This document shows positions 41,210 through 49,731 of a DNA stretch of 64,000 nt, piece by piece (position 1 is the first letter of the stretch; every line of letters begins with the position of its first letter). Origin of the DNA: RYN-122 sp963761655 (GTDB lineage: Bacteria; Actinomycetota; Actinomycetes; Mycobacteriales; SCTD01); contig CAVXHI010000003.1 of the NCBI GenBank assembly GCA_963761655.1, positions 62,001 through 126,000 on the forward strand. The letters are read 5' to 3'. The notes beneath the pieces were generated by a model. It worked only from the letters and a program-made list of their open reading frames with translations, ran no database searches and was not told where the DNA came from. Both the position numbers and the translations under genes were made by a program.

Positions 41210-42125
41210 CTAGAGGCCGAAGGCCTTCCCCAGGCTGGTCGCCGTCCGGCCGCTGCCGAGCGAGGTCGGCGCGCCCACGACGTCGGTCATCCAGCGCGTC
41301 CACGAGTAGTGCGTGAGGGGCGCCGTCACCGTCACCCCGTGCAGGGACGGCGTCGCCACGACGGTGAGCACCGTGTTGTCCCGGTCGGTCTCGGACTCGT
41401 CGAAGGTGACGACCAGCGCCAGCCGGCCCGCCTTCCAGTCCGGCCCGGCCTGGACCGCCTTCGTCCAGCCGGCGAGCCAGCGGTCGGCGGTGGCGAGCGA
41501 GCAGTCGTGGGCGTCGTGGCACAGGTCCGGGACGACCATGCCGACGTGCGGGAGCGTCCCCCTGACGACGTCGTCGTGCAGGTACCCGGCGCTCAGGGTG
41601 CCGAGCGGGACGTCGCTGGCGAGGCACTGCTTCGCCGGGGTGGCGTCCCGGTAGTACGCCCACGGGTTGTGCTTGACGGCGTACCGGCCGGACGGCTGCT
41701 GCCCGCACCGGCCCGGCATCCCCTCGGCGTACACGCGGGCGGTGCGGCGCTGGGCGCGGGCGACGTCGAAGACGCTGCTGCCGTGCAGCGGGTGCGCGGA
41801 CGGGGAGCGGTCGTCGCGCACGCCGCCGGTCGAGCCGCCGGCCATGCGCCAGGTAGTTGGGCAGCGACGGGTGCGTGACGGCGCGGTAGCGGGTGGTGCG
41901 CCCGTAGGTCCGGCCGAGCGCGGCCAGCTGCGGCATGCCGGCCGTCGCCGACTGCGTGCCGTGGTTCTCCATCACCACCGTCAGCACCTTGGTCACCGGC
42001 GCCGCGGCCGAGGCGACGGCGGGCTGCGCCACGACGACGGGGGCCGGGGCCGCGACCGGCTGGGCCGTCCCGCACGCGGCCAGCAGCAGCAGGGGCGCGA
42101 CCAGGACCGAGCGCAGGGAGGGCAC
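41210..42125 (-). pseudogene. Lipoprotein phosphoesterase (acid phosphatase-like), frameshifted
   Basis: About 304 residues corrected. Lipoprotein signal with lipobox LLAAC (LVAPLLLLAACGT), then an Ala/Pro/Val linker and the phosphoesterase-family start VLTVVMENHGTQSA, followed by TTRYRAVTHPSLPNYLA. Near 41846-41849 one extra base interrupts; the next frame gives MAGGSTGGVRDDRSPSAH and continues through KHNPWAYYRD and the metal region VVTFDESETDRDN to 41210. Likely an exported acid phosphatase or phospholipase C-type hydrolase. GTG start at 42125. Confidence 0.8.
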
Positions 42126-42144
42126 GCCCCCAGTGCAGCACGGG

Positions 42145-42937
42145 TCAGGGCGCGTCGAGGAAGCTCCGCACGACCCGCCGCACCTCGCGCGGGTGCACCG
42201 GGGCGAGGTGCCCGACACCGGCGACGACGTGGGTCCGCGCGGCCGGCAGCAGGGCCTGCAGCCGGGCGGTGTCGCCCAGGGGGACCAGCTGGTCGCGGTC
42301 GCCCTGGACGAGCAGGACCTCGGTGCCCGTTCCGGCGAGCTCGTCGACGGCGTCGTCGGGCAGGGTCAGCAGGGCGCGGAGCTGGGCGGCGACGGCGCCC
42401 GGCCCGGTGCGGAGCAGGAGCGGCGGGACCAGCCGGCCGAGGGCCCGCCAGGCCGGGGCCGGCCGGGCGGTGCCCGGCGCGACCAGGAGCGGCGCGAGGG
42501 TGGCCCACAGGGCCGGGAGGTCGCCGGCGTCGGCGAGCACCAGGAGCCGGCGCAGGAGGGCGTCGCGGTCGGGGCGCCGGCCCGTCGGCGCGCTGACGAG
42601 CACGGCGCGACGTACCCGGGCGGGGTGCCGCACCAGCAGGCGCTGCGCGACCGCCGCCCCGAAGCTCAGCGCGGCGACGTCGACCCGGTCCAGGCCGACC
42701 GCGTCGAGGACGGTCACGACGTCGTCGGCGTAGCCGTCGAGGTCCTGCGGGCGCCACGGCCGGCCGGGACGCCGCGATCCCCCGCGGGTCGAGCGCGAGG
42801 GTGCGCCGGCCCAGGGTCTGCAGCGGCAGCAGGCAGACCCGGCCGAGGCTCAGCCCCGGCAGGAGCACCAGCGGGGGGCCCGCGCCCCTGGCGTGCCAGG
42901 CCAGGCGGGAGCCGTCCGCGGCCGGGGTCGAGGGCAC
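42145..42937 (-). pseudogene. Alpha/beta-fold hydrolase, frameshifted
   Basis: About 263 residues corrected. N-terminal strand and oxyanion region PPLVLLPGLSLGR, then LALDPRGIAASRP. One extra base at 42758-42759; removing it yields RPAWRPQDLDGYADDVVTVL and the rest of the fold: nucleophile Ser in VAALSFGAAVAQ, an Asp in VQGDRDQLVP and His in GVGHLAPVH. A complete triad otherwise. Resembles 3-oxoadipate enol-lactonase/esterase-type hydrolases; the substrate is unknown. GTG start at 42937. Confidence 0.82.
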
Positions 42938-42983
42938 GCCCGGGTCGTTCCCCCGATCAGGCTGGGGGAACGGCCCGTCCGCC

Positions 42984-44291
42984 TCAGACCGGGTCGGAGG
43001 TGACCCCGTTGAGCGAGATGCGGATCGTGTCGGTCCCGCCCTGGGCGTCCGGGGCCGAGGCGCTGTAGTAGTCCTGGCCGTCCTTGTCGTCGGACAGGGT
43101 CAGGTTCGGGTAGACGGTCGTGGCGATGGCGTCGCGGCCGGTCGGGTCGGACTCGTAGGCGACGACCTTGACGTCGACCACCCCGCTCGTGCCCGGCAGG
43201 GCGATGCCGGCCGAGAGCGGTCCGGCGTTGCCCCAGTTCTGCGCGAAGGGCGCGTCCCGGTCGTAGGCGATCGTCGACAGCAGCGTGTAGGAGTTGTTGC
43301 CGCCGTCCTTGTCGACGTAGACCTCGAAGCGGTTCTCGTCGGTGCTGCCCGGGTCGTGGTCGGCCGCGATGGAGGCGTACTCGAGGCGGACGGTCGCGGT
43401 GCCGGTGAGGCGGCGCGTGCCGCTGCCGGTCTGGGTGCTCGTGTAGCCGAGCTTGCCGATGACGAGGTCCAGCGGGGCGTCCTGCGTGAGGAGCTCCCCG
43501 TGGTTGCTGCCGACCAGGTCGAAGGTCGCGCCGGACACGGCCGGCGACTCGGCGGGCACGACGCCGTCGAACCCGTGCTTCACGCCGTCGCCGGTGTAGT
43601 CGTACTTGAGGAACTGGCCGTACGTCGGGTCGCCGCCGATCGAGGCGTAGTGCTCGCCGGCCGGCATCGACGCGCCGGTCCTGGTGAGGAACGTCGAGCC
43701 CGGCCGCATGTCGCCGCCGCTGGCGTTCCAGGCGCCGAACAGCCCGATCGTGCCGGGGACCCAGCCCTCCCAGGTGCCGTGGTTGGGGGTGCCGAGCATG
43801 ACGAGGTCGTCGATGCGGGAGGCCCAGTCGCTGCGGATGTCGGCGACGCCGTCGCCGTGCCAGCCGGTGCTGTCGAAGGTGTCGACGTCGGCGCCGGGGT
43901 GCTCGACGAGGAAGCGCGTGACGAGGCCGCCCATCGAGTGCGCGACGACGTCGACCTTCTGCGTGGCGGCGTAGCCGTTGGCGACGAGGGCGGACTGGAT
44001 CTTGTCCTGGACCTGCTTGGCGATCGCCGGGATGTGCTGGCCGGACTGCGGCGTGTAGCTCAGCGCCTGGGTGCCGGTCGCGGCGGTGTCGAAGTCGAGG
44101 ACGGTGAAGCCCTGGGCCTTGAGCTTGCCGGCCATGGCCGAGAACGACCCGCCGTTGCCGGTCCAGCCGTGCACCAGGACGACGGGGTAGCGGGCCTCGC
44201 CGGCGGAGGCGGGGGTGACGAGGGGCTGGAGCAGCCCTGCGGCCAGCGCGAGCAGCGCGGACAGGAGCAGGACGGGACGGCGACGCAGCAA
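42984..44291 (-). CDS. Secreted triacylglycerol lipase-like alpha/beta hydrolase
   Basis: 435 residues. Signal peptide (RRPVLLLSALLALAAGLL ... ASA, cut near 30). The lipase fold begins VVLVHGWTGNGGSFSAMA; nucleophile Ser119 in VDVVAHSMGGLVTRFL; His likely in GSNHGELLTQDAP. Beyond about residue 290 a C-terminal beta domain with acidic, calcium-binding-like turns (DKDGGNNSY, DDKDGQDYY) is attached. Function: extracellular ester hydrolysis. GTG/CTG-free start: the codon at 44291 gives MLRRRP. A Crp-like palindrome sits 50 bp upstream. Confidence 0.88.
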   Translation of the reverse strand: MLRRRPVLLLSALLALAAGLLQPLVTPASAGEARYPVVLVHGWTGNGGSFSAMAGKLKAQGFTVLDFDTAATGTQALSYTPQSGQHIPAIAKQVQDKIQSALVANGYAATQKVDVVAHSMGGLVTRFLVEHPGADVDTFDSTGWHGDGVADIRSDWASRIDDLVMLGTPNHGTWEGWVPGTIGLFGAWNASGGDMRPGSTFLTRTGASMPAGEHYASIGGDPTYGQFLKYDYTGDGVKHGFDGVVPAESPAVSGATFDLVGSNHGELLTQDAPLDLVIGKLGYTSTQTGSGTRRLTGTATVRLEYASIAADHDPGSTDENRFEVYVDKDGGNNSYTLLSTIAYDRDAPFAQNWGNAGPLSAGIALPGTSGVVDVKVVAYESDPTGRDAIATTVYPNLTLSDDKDGQDYYSASAPDAQGGTDTIRISLNGVTSDPV

Positions 44292-44310
44292 GGCGGACTC
44301 CTCAGGACAT

Positions 44311-44326
44311 GCCCGGCCTTCCGGGC
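44311..44326. terminator. Short hairpin after the DMFase-like gene
   Basis: GCCCGG (44311-44316), CCTT loop, CCGGGC (44321-44326): a perfect 6-bp stem in the 69-bp gap between the DMFase-like stop and the lipase start. It may end the upstream transcript or lie in the lipase leader. Weak evidence. Confidence 0.35.
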
Positions 44327-44340
44327 GCCGCGGACCGTAC

Positions 44341-44356
44341 TGTGGCGACCGTCACA
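44341..44356. promoter_or_regulatory. Crp-like binding palindrome upstream of the lipase gene
   Basis: TGTGGCGACCGTCACA differs at one position from the Crp consensus TGTGA-N6-TCACA. It lies about 50 bp upstream of the lipase start on the minus strand, a usual distance for an activator site. A class III adenylate cyclase is encoded at 19752-20831. No crp gene is in the window, so the regulator is inferred. Confidence 0.4.
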
Positions 44357-44360
44357 CCGT

Positions 44361-45845
44361 CTACGGCCGTCGCGTGGCCAGCCGCGCGAGGATGTTGCGG
44401 GTGACCTGCTCGACCTGCGGGTCGCGCTCGGCGAGGCCGTGCACCCACTCGGTGCTGCCGCTGTTCACGACCGTGCCGCCCCGCGTGTACGTCCCGAGGA
44501 CGGCGTGGCCGAAGTTCAGCCGCGGCCACGCCTGCGCGCTGCCGAGGACGCGCTCGGCCATGAACTCGACGTCGGACGGGTGGTCGTCCGGGAGCGGCCG
44601 GATGGTGCCGTGCCGGCCGAAGGGCTGCGCGGGCGAGGTCCCGACGACGACGAACCCCTCGGGGGTCCCGTCGCGGTGGGTCGGCTCGGGCAGGCCGTCG
44701 ACGTAGGCCAGCTCGCAGCCGTCGCACTCGTACCCGACGACGACGGCCTCGGCGCCCAGCAGGTCGCCGTAGACGAGGCCGGTCCCCTCGAGCAGCCAGT
44801 GGTCGGGGCGGTGCACGGTGAAGCCGCCCGAGCCCTGGGTGACCCGCTTGCCGATCCGGGCGTAGCCGCCCCGCGAGAACGAGAGCCCCGTCATGGTGTT
44901 CTCGGGCCGGCCGGTGAGGGTGTCGGACCACATGGAGGTGACCTCGCGCTGCCGGTCGGTGCCGTGCACGGGGTCGTCGGCGTAGCCGCCCTTGTAGCCG
45001 ACCATCACCGTGCCCTCCTGCTCCAGCCGCACCTGCCAGAAGGCGGTGTTGCCGGTCAGGAACGCGACGTTGCCGCCGCCGGCGATGAAGCCCTCGACGG
45101 TGTCGCGGGCCGGGCCGCTCCAGTACTCGTCGTGCCCGACGGACAGCAGCAGGTCGTACCGGGACAGCAGCTCGGGGTCCTCGAGGTCGTGGCTGGTCGC
45201 GACGTCGATCTCGTGGCCCTCGCGCTCCATCCACTGCACGAACGGCAGCTCCCAGTTCGGCCAGCCCGCGGAGCCGGCGTAGAGCGACAGCGCGTTGAGG
45301 AACAGGTAGCCGACGTGGGTGGCGTGCTGCGGGTCCGGCACGTTGGTCGACGCCACCCGGCGGCCCGCGCCCGGGGGCTTGGCCAGGAAGCCGGGGCTCA
45401 TGGGCCGCTGGAACGAGACCGTGGTGCCGCCCGTGTAGAGGTTCTTGCCGCCGAACTCGTTGTAGGCAGCCCACGTGTTGGTGCTCAGCACGAGGAGCAT
45501 CCGGCGCGTGCTGTCCGGCGTCGGGCGCACGACGGTGAAGGCGAGGTCGGTGGCGGAGGCGTCGCCGTCGCGGGCCGTGAGGGTGACCTCGTGGTAGCCG
45601 GACTCCCAGCCGGTGGTGTCGACCGTGGCCGCGCTCGGCCAGCCGCACCCGGCGGAGTCGGCGTCGGCCGGGACGGGGTGGTCGCCGACCTCGACGGTCC
45701 CGCTCCACACCGGTGTGCGGCCGGCACCGATCCGGTGCACCTCGATCTCGACCGTCGACGTCGCCGAGGACAGGTGCAGGTCCAGGGGCGAGCCGGGGGC
45801 GACGGACTGGGGCCAGCAGTAGCCGGCGACGCGGGGGGTGGTCAC
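44361..45845 (-). CDS. N,N-dimethylformamidase beta-subunit-like protein
   Basis: 494 residues. It begins with a beta domain (YCWPQSVAPGSPLDLHLSSA) and continues with a large domain resembling the C-terminal part of the dimethylformamidase large subunit: LVLSTNTWAAYNEFGGKNLY, YDLLLSVGHDEYWSGPARD, GGNVAFLTGNTAFWQVRLE. DMFase hydrolyses DMF to dimethylamine and formate using iron. I see no small-subunit gene, and many actinobacterial relatives stand alone, so the true substrate is unknown. GTG start at 45845. Divergent from the importer operon across 109 bp. Confidence 0.78.
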   Translation of the reverse strand: MTTPRVAGYCWPQSVAPGSPLDLHLSSATSTVEIEVHRIGAGRTPVWSGTVEVGDHPVPADADSAGCGWPSAATVDTTGWESGYHEVTLTARDGDASATDLAFTVVRPTPDSTRRMLLVLSTNTWAAYNEFGGKNLYTGGTTVSFQRPMSPGFLAKPPGAGRRVASTNVPDPQHATHVGYLFLNALSLYAGSAGWPNWELPFVQWMEREGHEIDVATSHDLEDPELLSRYDLLLSVGHDEYWSGPARDTVEGFIAGGGNVAFLTGNTAFWQVRLEQEGTVMVGYKGGYADDPVHGTDRQREVTSMWSDTLTGRPENTMTGLSFSRGGYARIGKRVTQGSGGFTVHRPDHWLLEGTGLVYGDLLGAEAVVVGYECDGCELAYVDGLPEPTHRDGTPEGFVVVGTSPAQPFGRHGTIRPLPDDHPSDVEFMAERVLGSAQAWPRLNFGHAVLGTYTRGGTVVNSGSTEWVHGLAERDPQVEQVTRNILARLATRRP

Positions 45846-45847
45846 GT

Positions 45848-45881
45848 GTCGGACCGTAGGGCAACCACGGAGCCGTCCGAC
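45848..45881. promoter_or_regulatory. Inverted repeat in the divergent DMFase/importer promoter region
   Basis: GTCGGAC (45848-45854) and GTCCGAC (45875-45881) are perfect complements 20 bases apart, each with a neighbouring CACG/CGTG. The spacing, about two helical turns centre to centre, fits a dimeric repressor or activator site controlling both the DMFase-like gene and the importer operon. Regulator not identified. Confidence 0.35.
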
Positions 45882-45954
45882 GTGGGAACGTGTGACTCAC
45901 GCCGCACGACGGGCGCTCCCCCAGTCAGCTCCACCACCTGTGCCCGGAGGGCTC

Positions 45955-47706
45955 GTGTCCGACGTCCGCGGGACGGTCCTGCTCAAGCGCTACGCCCCGT
46001 TCCTCGCGGTGGTCGCCGTCCAGCTGCTGCTGGTCGGCGTCGCGCCGTCGGTCGGCCGCGCCACCAGCAGCAACGAGGCGCTCGCCCCGCTGCCCCTCGA
46101 CGGCGGCAGCGGCCAGGGCCTGCCCGGGACCGTCGCCCCGGACGGCACGGTCGTGCCCGGCGCCGTCGGCTCGGACGGCGCTGTGGCCCCCGGCGGTGCG
46201 GGGGCACCGGGCACCCCGGGCGCCCCGGGCTCGGTCCCCGGCGCCCCCGGGTCCTCGACCGGCCCCGGCGCGGTCCCCGGCGGCCCGGCCGCGCCCGGCA
46301 CCGCTGCCGTCCCGCCCGCGGGCAGCGACGTGAGCAGGTGCGCCAAGGGCGGGAAGCTGCAGCAGACCGTGACGACGCAGTCGCCGGCGTGCAGGGCGGC
46401 CTTCACCGGCGACAACGGCGGGGCGACCTACCGGGGCGTCACCGAGGACACGATCACGGTCGTCGTCTACCAGGCGAAGGTCGACCCGGTCGTCAACTCG
46501 GTCATCCAGGCGGCCGGCGCGGGCGAGGACCCGGTCGCGGAGCGCGACGTCATCGCGGCCTACCAGACCTTCTTCAACAAGCACTACGAGTTCGCCGGAC
46601 GCCGGATCGAGTGGAAGACCTTCCAGGGCGACTGCAAGGTCGACCCCCCGGACAACGCCTGCCTGCAGGGCGAGGCCCGCACGATCGTGCGCACCCTCAA
46701 GCCCTTCTGGGTGCTCTGGCCCACCGGCCGGCCGGCCTTCTTCCAGGAGCTCTCCCGCCAGGGCGTCCTCAACTCCGGCGGCCTGACCTACGGCGGCGCC
46801 TTCAACCGGGCCCAGCGGCCGTACCACTGGTCGGCCTTCATGGACGGCGACCGGGTCGCGAACAACGTCGCCGACTACTGGTGCAAGAAGCTCAACGGCA
46901 AGAAGGCCGTCTACGCCGGTGACGCCCCGCTGCGCACCCAGACCCGGAAGCTCGGCATCCTCGTGCGCCAGGAGCCGGCCAACAAGCTGGCCGCGGACCT
47001 GCTGGCGAAGCTGGTCTCGGGCGGGCGCTGCGCCGGGCCGAAGCCGACGATCATCACCTACAGCCAGGACATCTCGCAGAGCCAGCAGCAGAGCGCCTCG
47101 GGCGTGGCCGCGCTCCGCCAGGCCGGCGTCACCACCGTGGTCAGCCTCGGCAGCATCCTCGAGATCATCCTCACCGCCCAGGGCTACGAGAACAACGGCT
47201 ACCACCCCGAGCACCTCATGAGCGGGGCCGGCCTCACCGACATCGACAAGGCCGCCCGCCAGGTCCCCGCCACCCAGTGGAACAACGCGTTCGGCCCGGG
47301 CAACCTCATCGGCGCCCACCCCCGCACCGAGGACGACGACGCCAAGGCCTGGCGCGACGCCGGCCGCACCGGCGACCCGTACGTCCAGGCCGGCATCCGC
47401 TTCCAGGAGATGCAGCAGGTGGTGTGGCAGCTGCAGGCCACCGGGGCGCGGCTGACGCCGCTCGACGTCGAGCGCGCCAGCCTGTCCATGCCCGTCATCG
47501 GCGGCTGGGACCCGACCGGGGGGAACCCGTTCGCGCAGCGCTACCAGTTCAGCAGCGACGGGTACTCCGGCCCGAGCGACTCCCGGCAGGTCCACTGGGA
47601 CAGCAACGCGGTCAGCAAGGCCGACGGGCAGCGCGGCGCCTACGTCGCGTCCGAGGGCGGGCGCCGCTACGTGGTCGGCACGTTCCCGCGCACCGCTCCC
47701 AAGTGA
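45955..47706 (+). CDS. Branched-chain amino acid-type ABC substrate-binding protein
   Basis: 583 residues, type I periplasmic-binding fold of the Leu/Ile/Val/amide family: DTITVVVYQAKVDPVVNS, ARTIVRTLKPFWVLWPTGRP and VAALRQAGVTTVVSLGSILE. The N-terminus has a membrane segment (14-31) but no lipobox, followed by a collagen-like Gly/Pro spacer (about 45-120; PGAPGSVPGAPGSSTGPGAV). The protein is probably held by an uncleaved N-terminal anchor on a flexible stalk. GTG start at 45955 with GGAGG four bases upstream. First gene of the importer operon; its stop overlaps the permease start (GTGA). Confidence 0.85.
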   Translation: MSDVRGTVLLKRYAPFLAVVAVQLLLVGVAPSVGRATSSNEALAPLPLDGGSGQGLPGTVAPDGTVVPGAVGSDGAVAPGGAGAPGTPGAPGSVPGAPGSSTGPGAVPGGPAAPGTAAVPPAGSDVSRCAKGGKLQQTVTTQSPACRAAFTGDNGGATYRGVTEDTITVVVYQAKVDPVVNSVIQAAGAGEDPVAERDVIAAYQTFFNKHYEFAGRRIEWKTFQGDCKVDPPDNACLQGEARTIVRTLKPFWVLWPTGRPAFFQELSRQGVLNSGGLTYGGAFNRAQRPYHWSAFMDGDRVANNVADYWCKKLNGKKAVYAGDAPLRTQTRKLGILVRQEPANKLAADLLAKLVSGGRCAGPKPTIITYSQDISQSQQQSASGVAALRQAGVTTVVSLGSILEIILTAQGYENNGYHPEHLMSGAGLTDIDKAARQVPATQWNNAFGPGNLIGAHPRTEDDDAKAWRDAGRTGDPYVQAGIRFQEMQQVVWQLQATGARLTPLDVERASLSMPVIGGWDPTGGNPFAQRYQFSSDGYSGPSDSRQVHWDSNAVSKADGQRGAYVASEGGRRYVVGTFPRTAPK

Positions 47707-49731
47707 GGCCCACGCCCGGCACCGCCGCCGCGGCCCTCGGCGCCGTCGTCTTCCTCGCCCTGACCCGCCCCACCGTCGGCGTCCTGCTCAACGGCATCGT
47801 GCTCGGGTCGCTGGTCGGCCTGGTCGCCCTCGGGATCGTCCTGGTCCACCGGGCCACCCGCGTGCTCAACATCGCGCAGGCCGGCCTCGGCGCGGTCCCG
47901 GCCAGCGCCGGGCTGCTGCTGGTCAGCCGCGGACTGTCGTACTGGCTCGCCGTCCCGCTGATCCTCGTCACGGCGGTCGTCCTCGGGCTGCTCGTCGACC
48001 TGCTGCTGCGCCGGTTCGCCGACGCCCCCCGGCTGATCGTCACGGTCGCCACCCTCGGGCTCGCCCAGGTGCTGGCCGCCGTCGAGGTGCTGCTCCCCCG
48101 CGCGCTCACCGGCGACGGCCTGCCGCCCAGCAGCATCCGCACGCCGTTCGGCGGCGTCGGGCGTCAGGTCGGCGGGCTGCGCCTCACCGGCGACCACCTC
48201 GTGGCGTTCGTCGTCGTCCTGCTCGTCACCGGTGCGCTGGCCGTGTTCCTGTCCCGGAGCCTGCTCGGCACCGCGCTGCGCGCCTCCGTCGACAACCGGG
48301 ACCGCGCCGCCACGCTCGGCATCCCGGTCGAGCGCCTGACCGCCGTGGTCTGGGTGCTCGCGGCGGTGCTGTCCGCCCTGGCCGTCCTGCTGCGCTCCCC
48401 CCTCGTCGGCCTGCCGAGCGGAGGCGGGACCTCGACGACGCTGCTGCTCTACGCCCTGGCCGCCGCCGTCATCGGCCGGCTCGAGTCCCTGCCGCTGACC
48501 TTCCTCGCCGGCATCGGGATCGGCGTCCTCGACGGCTGCGCCTACTTCGCGACCCGCACCCCCGAGCCGAGCATCGCCCTCGTGCTGCCGCTGGTCCTCG
48601 GCGCCCTGCTGCTGCGCCGCCGCTCCACCAGCCGCAGCCGCGAGGAGTCGTTCCGCGCGGTGCAGGGAGCTCCCGCCGGTGCCGGCGCTGCTGCGCGACC
48701 TGCCCGAGGTCAGGGCCGCGCGGATCGCCGGGCCGCTGCTCGTCGTCGCCCTGCTGCTCGCGCTGCCCGCCCTCGTCGGGCCGGGCCGGGTCGAGCAGCT
48801 GCCCCAGGTGCCGATCATCGCGCTGGCCGCGCTGTCGGTCGTGGTCCTCACCGGCTGGACCGGGCAGATCAGCCTCGGCCAGTGGGCCTTCGCCGGCATC
48901 GGCGCGCTCGTCACCGGCCGGCTGTCGGCGGACGCCGGCTTCGACGCCATCGTCACCCTGGCGCTCGCCGCCGTCGTCGGCGCCGTCGTCGCCGTGCTCG
49001 TGGGCATCCCCGCCCTGCGGGTGGACGGGACCGCGCTCGCCGTCGTGACGCTCGCCGTCGCCGGCACCACCAGCGCCTACCTGCTCAACGGCCGGGAGCT
49101 CCCCGCCCTGCAGCCCGACGGCGCCGTCGTCCGGCCGGTGCTCTACCAGCGGTACGACACCGCCGACCCGCGGACGTTCTACTTCTTCTGCCTCGCGGTC
49201 CTCGCGGTGGGCCTGCTGGTCGCGGCCGGACTGCGCCGGTCGCGCACGGGCCGGCTGCTGCTCGCCACGCGGGACAACCCGCGGGCGGCGTCCGCCTACG
49301 GCGTCGGGGTCGCGACGACGCGCCTGGCCGGGTTCGCCTTCGCCGGGGCGCTCGCCGCGCTCGCCGGCGCGCTGTCGGTGTACCAGTCCTCCGGCGTCGA
49401 CCAGGGCACCTACAACGTCGGGCAGTCGGTGACGGTGTTCGCGGTCGCGGTCATCGGCGGCGTCACGTCCCTGCCGGGCGCCCTCGCCGGGGCGCTCTAC
49501 TACACGACGTTCACCTACCTGCTGCCCGACTACGCCGTGCTCGCCACCGGCGCCGGCCTGCTCGTGCTCCTGCTCGTCGCCCCCGGCGGCCTGGCCGAGC
49601 TCGGGGTCCGCCTGCGCGACGTCGTCCTCGGACGCATCGCCGCGCGCCGCGGCCTGGTCGTCGACGTCTTCGGCGGCGCCCTGGCCGGGACGCCCGACCC
49701 CGAGCCCGTCCTCGTGCAGGCCGGCGCGTGA
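47703..49731 (+). pseudogene. Fused LivH-LivM branched-chain-type ABC permease, frameshifted
   Basis: Two inner-membrane permease units in one gene of about 675 residues once corrected. The LivH half has LNGIVLGSLVGLVALGIVLV, LNIAQAGLGAVPASAGLLL and ASVDNRDRAATLGIPV. The LivM half has LTGWTGQISLGQWAFAGIGA, ATRDNPRAASAYGVGV and VIGGVTSLPGALAGALYY. Between them at 48665-48667 a GGG run shifts the frame; dropping one G gives FRAVQELPPVPALLRDLPEV, the expected linker of fused actinobacterial LivHM proteins. Otherwise livM would start alone at GTG 48679. GTGA overlaps at both ends tie it to the binding protein and the MFS-ABC gene. Confidence 0.78.

Noticed and set aside
47277..49727. Continuous frame that would join binding protein, permease and MFS-ABC genes into one 1808-residue protein
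   Set aside because: Over 47277-47702 it is a shadow of the binding protein, and between 48667 and 49727 a shadow of LivM. The real MFS-ABC start is GTG 49728.
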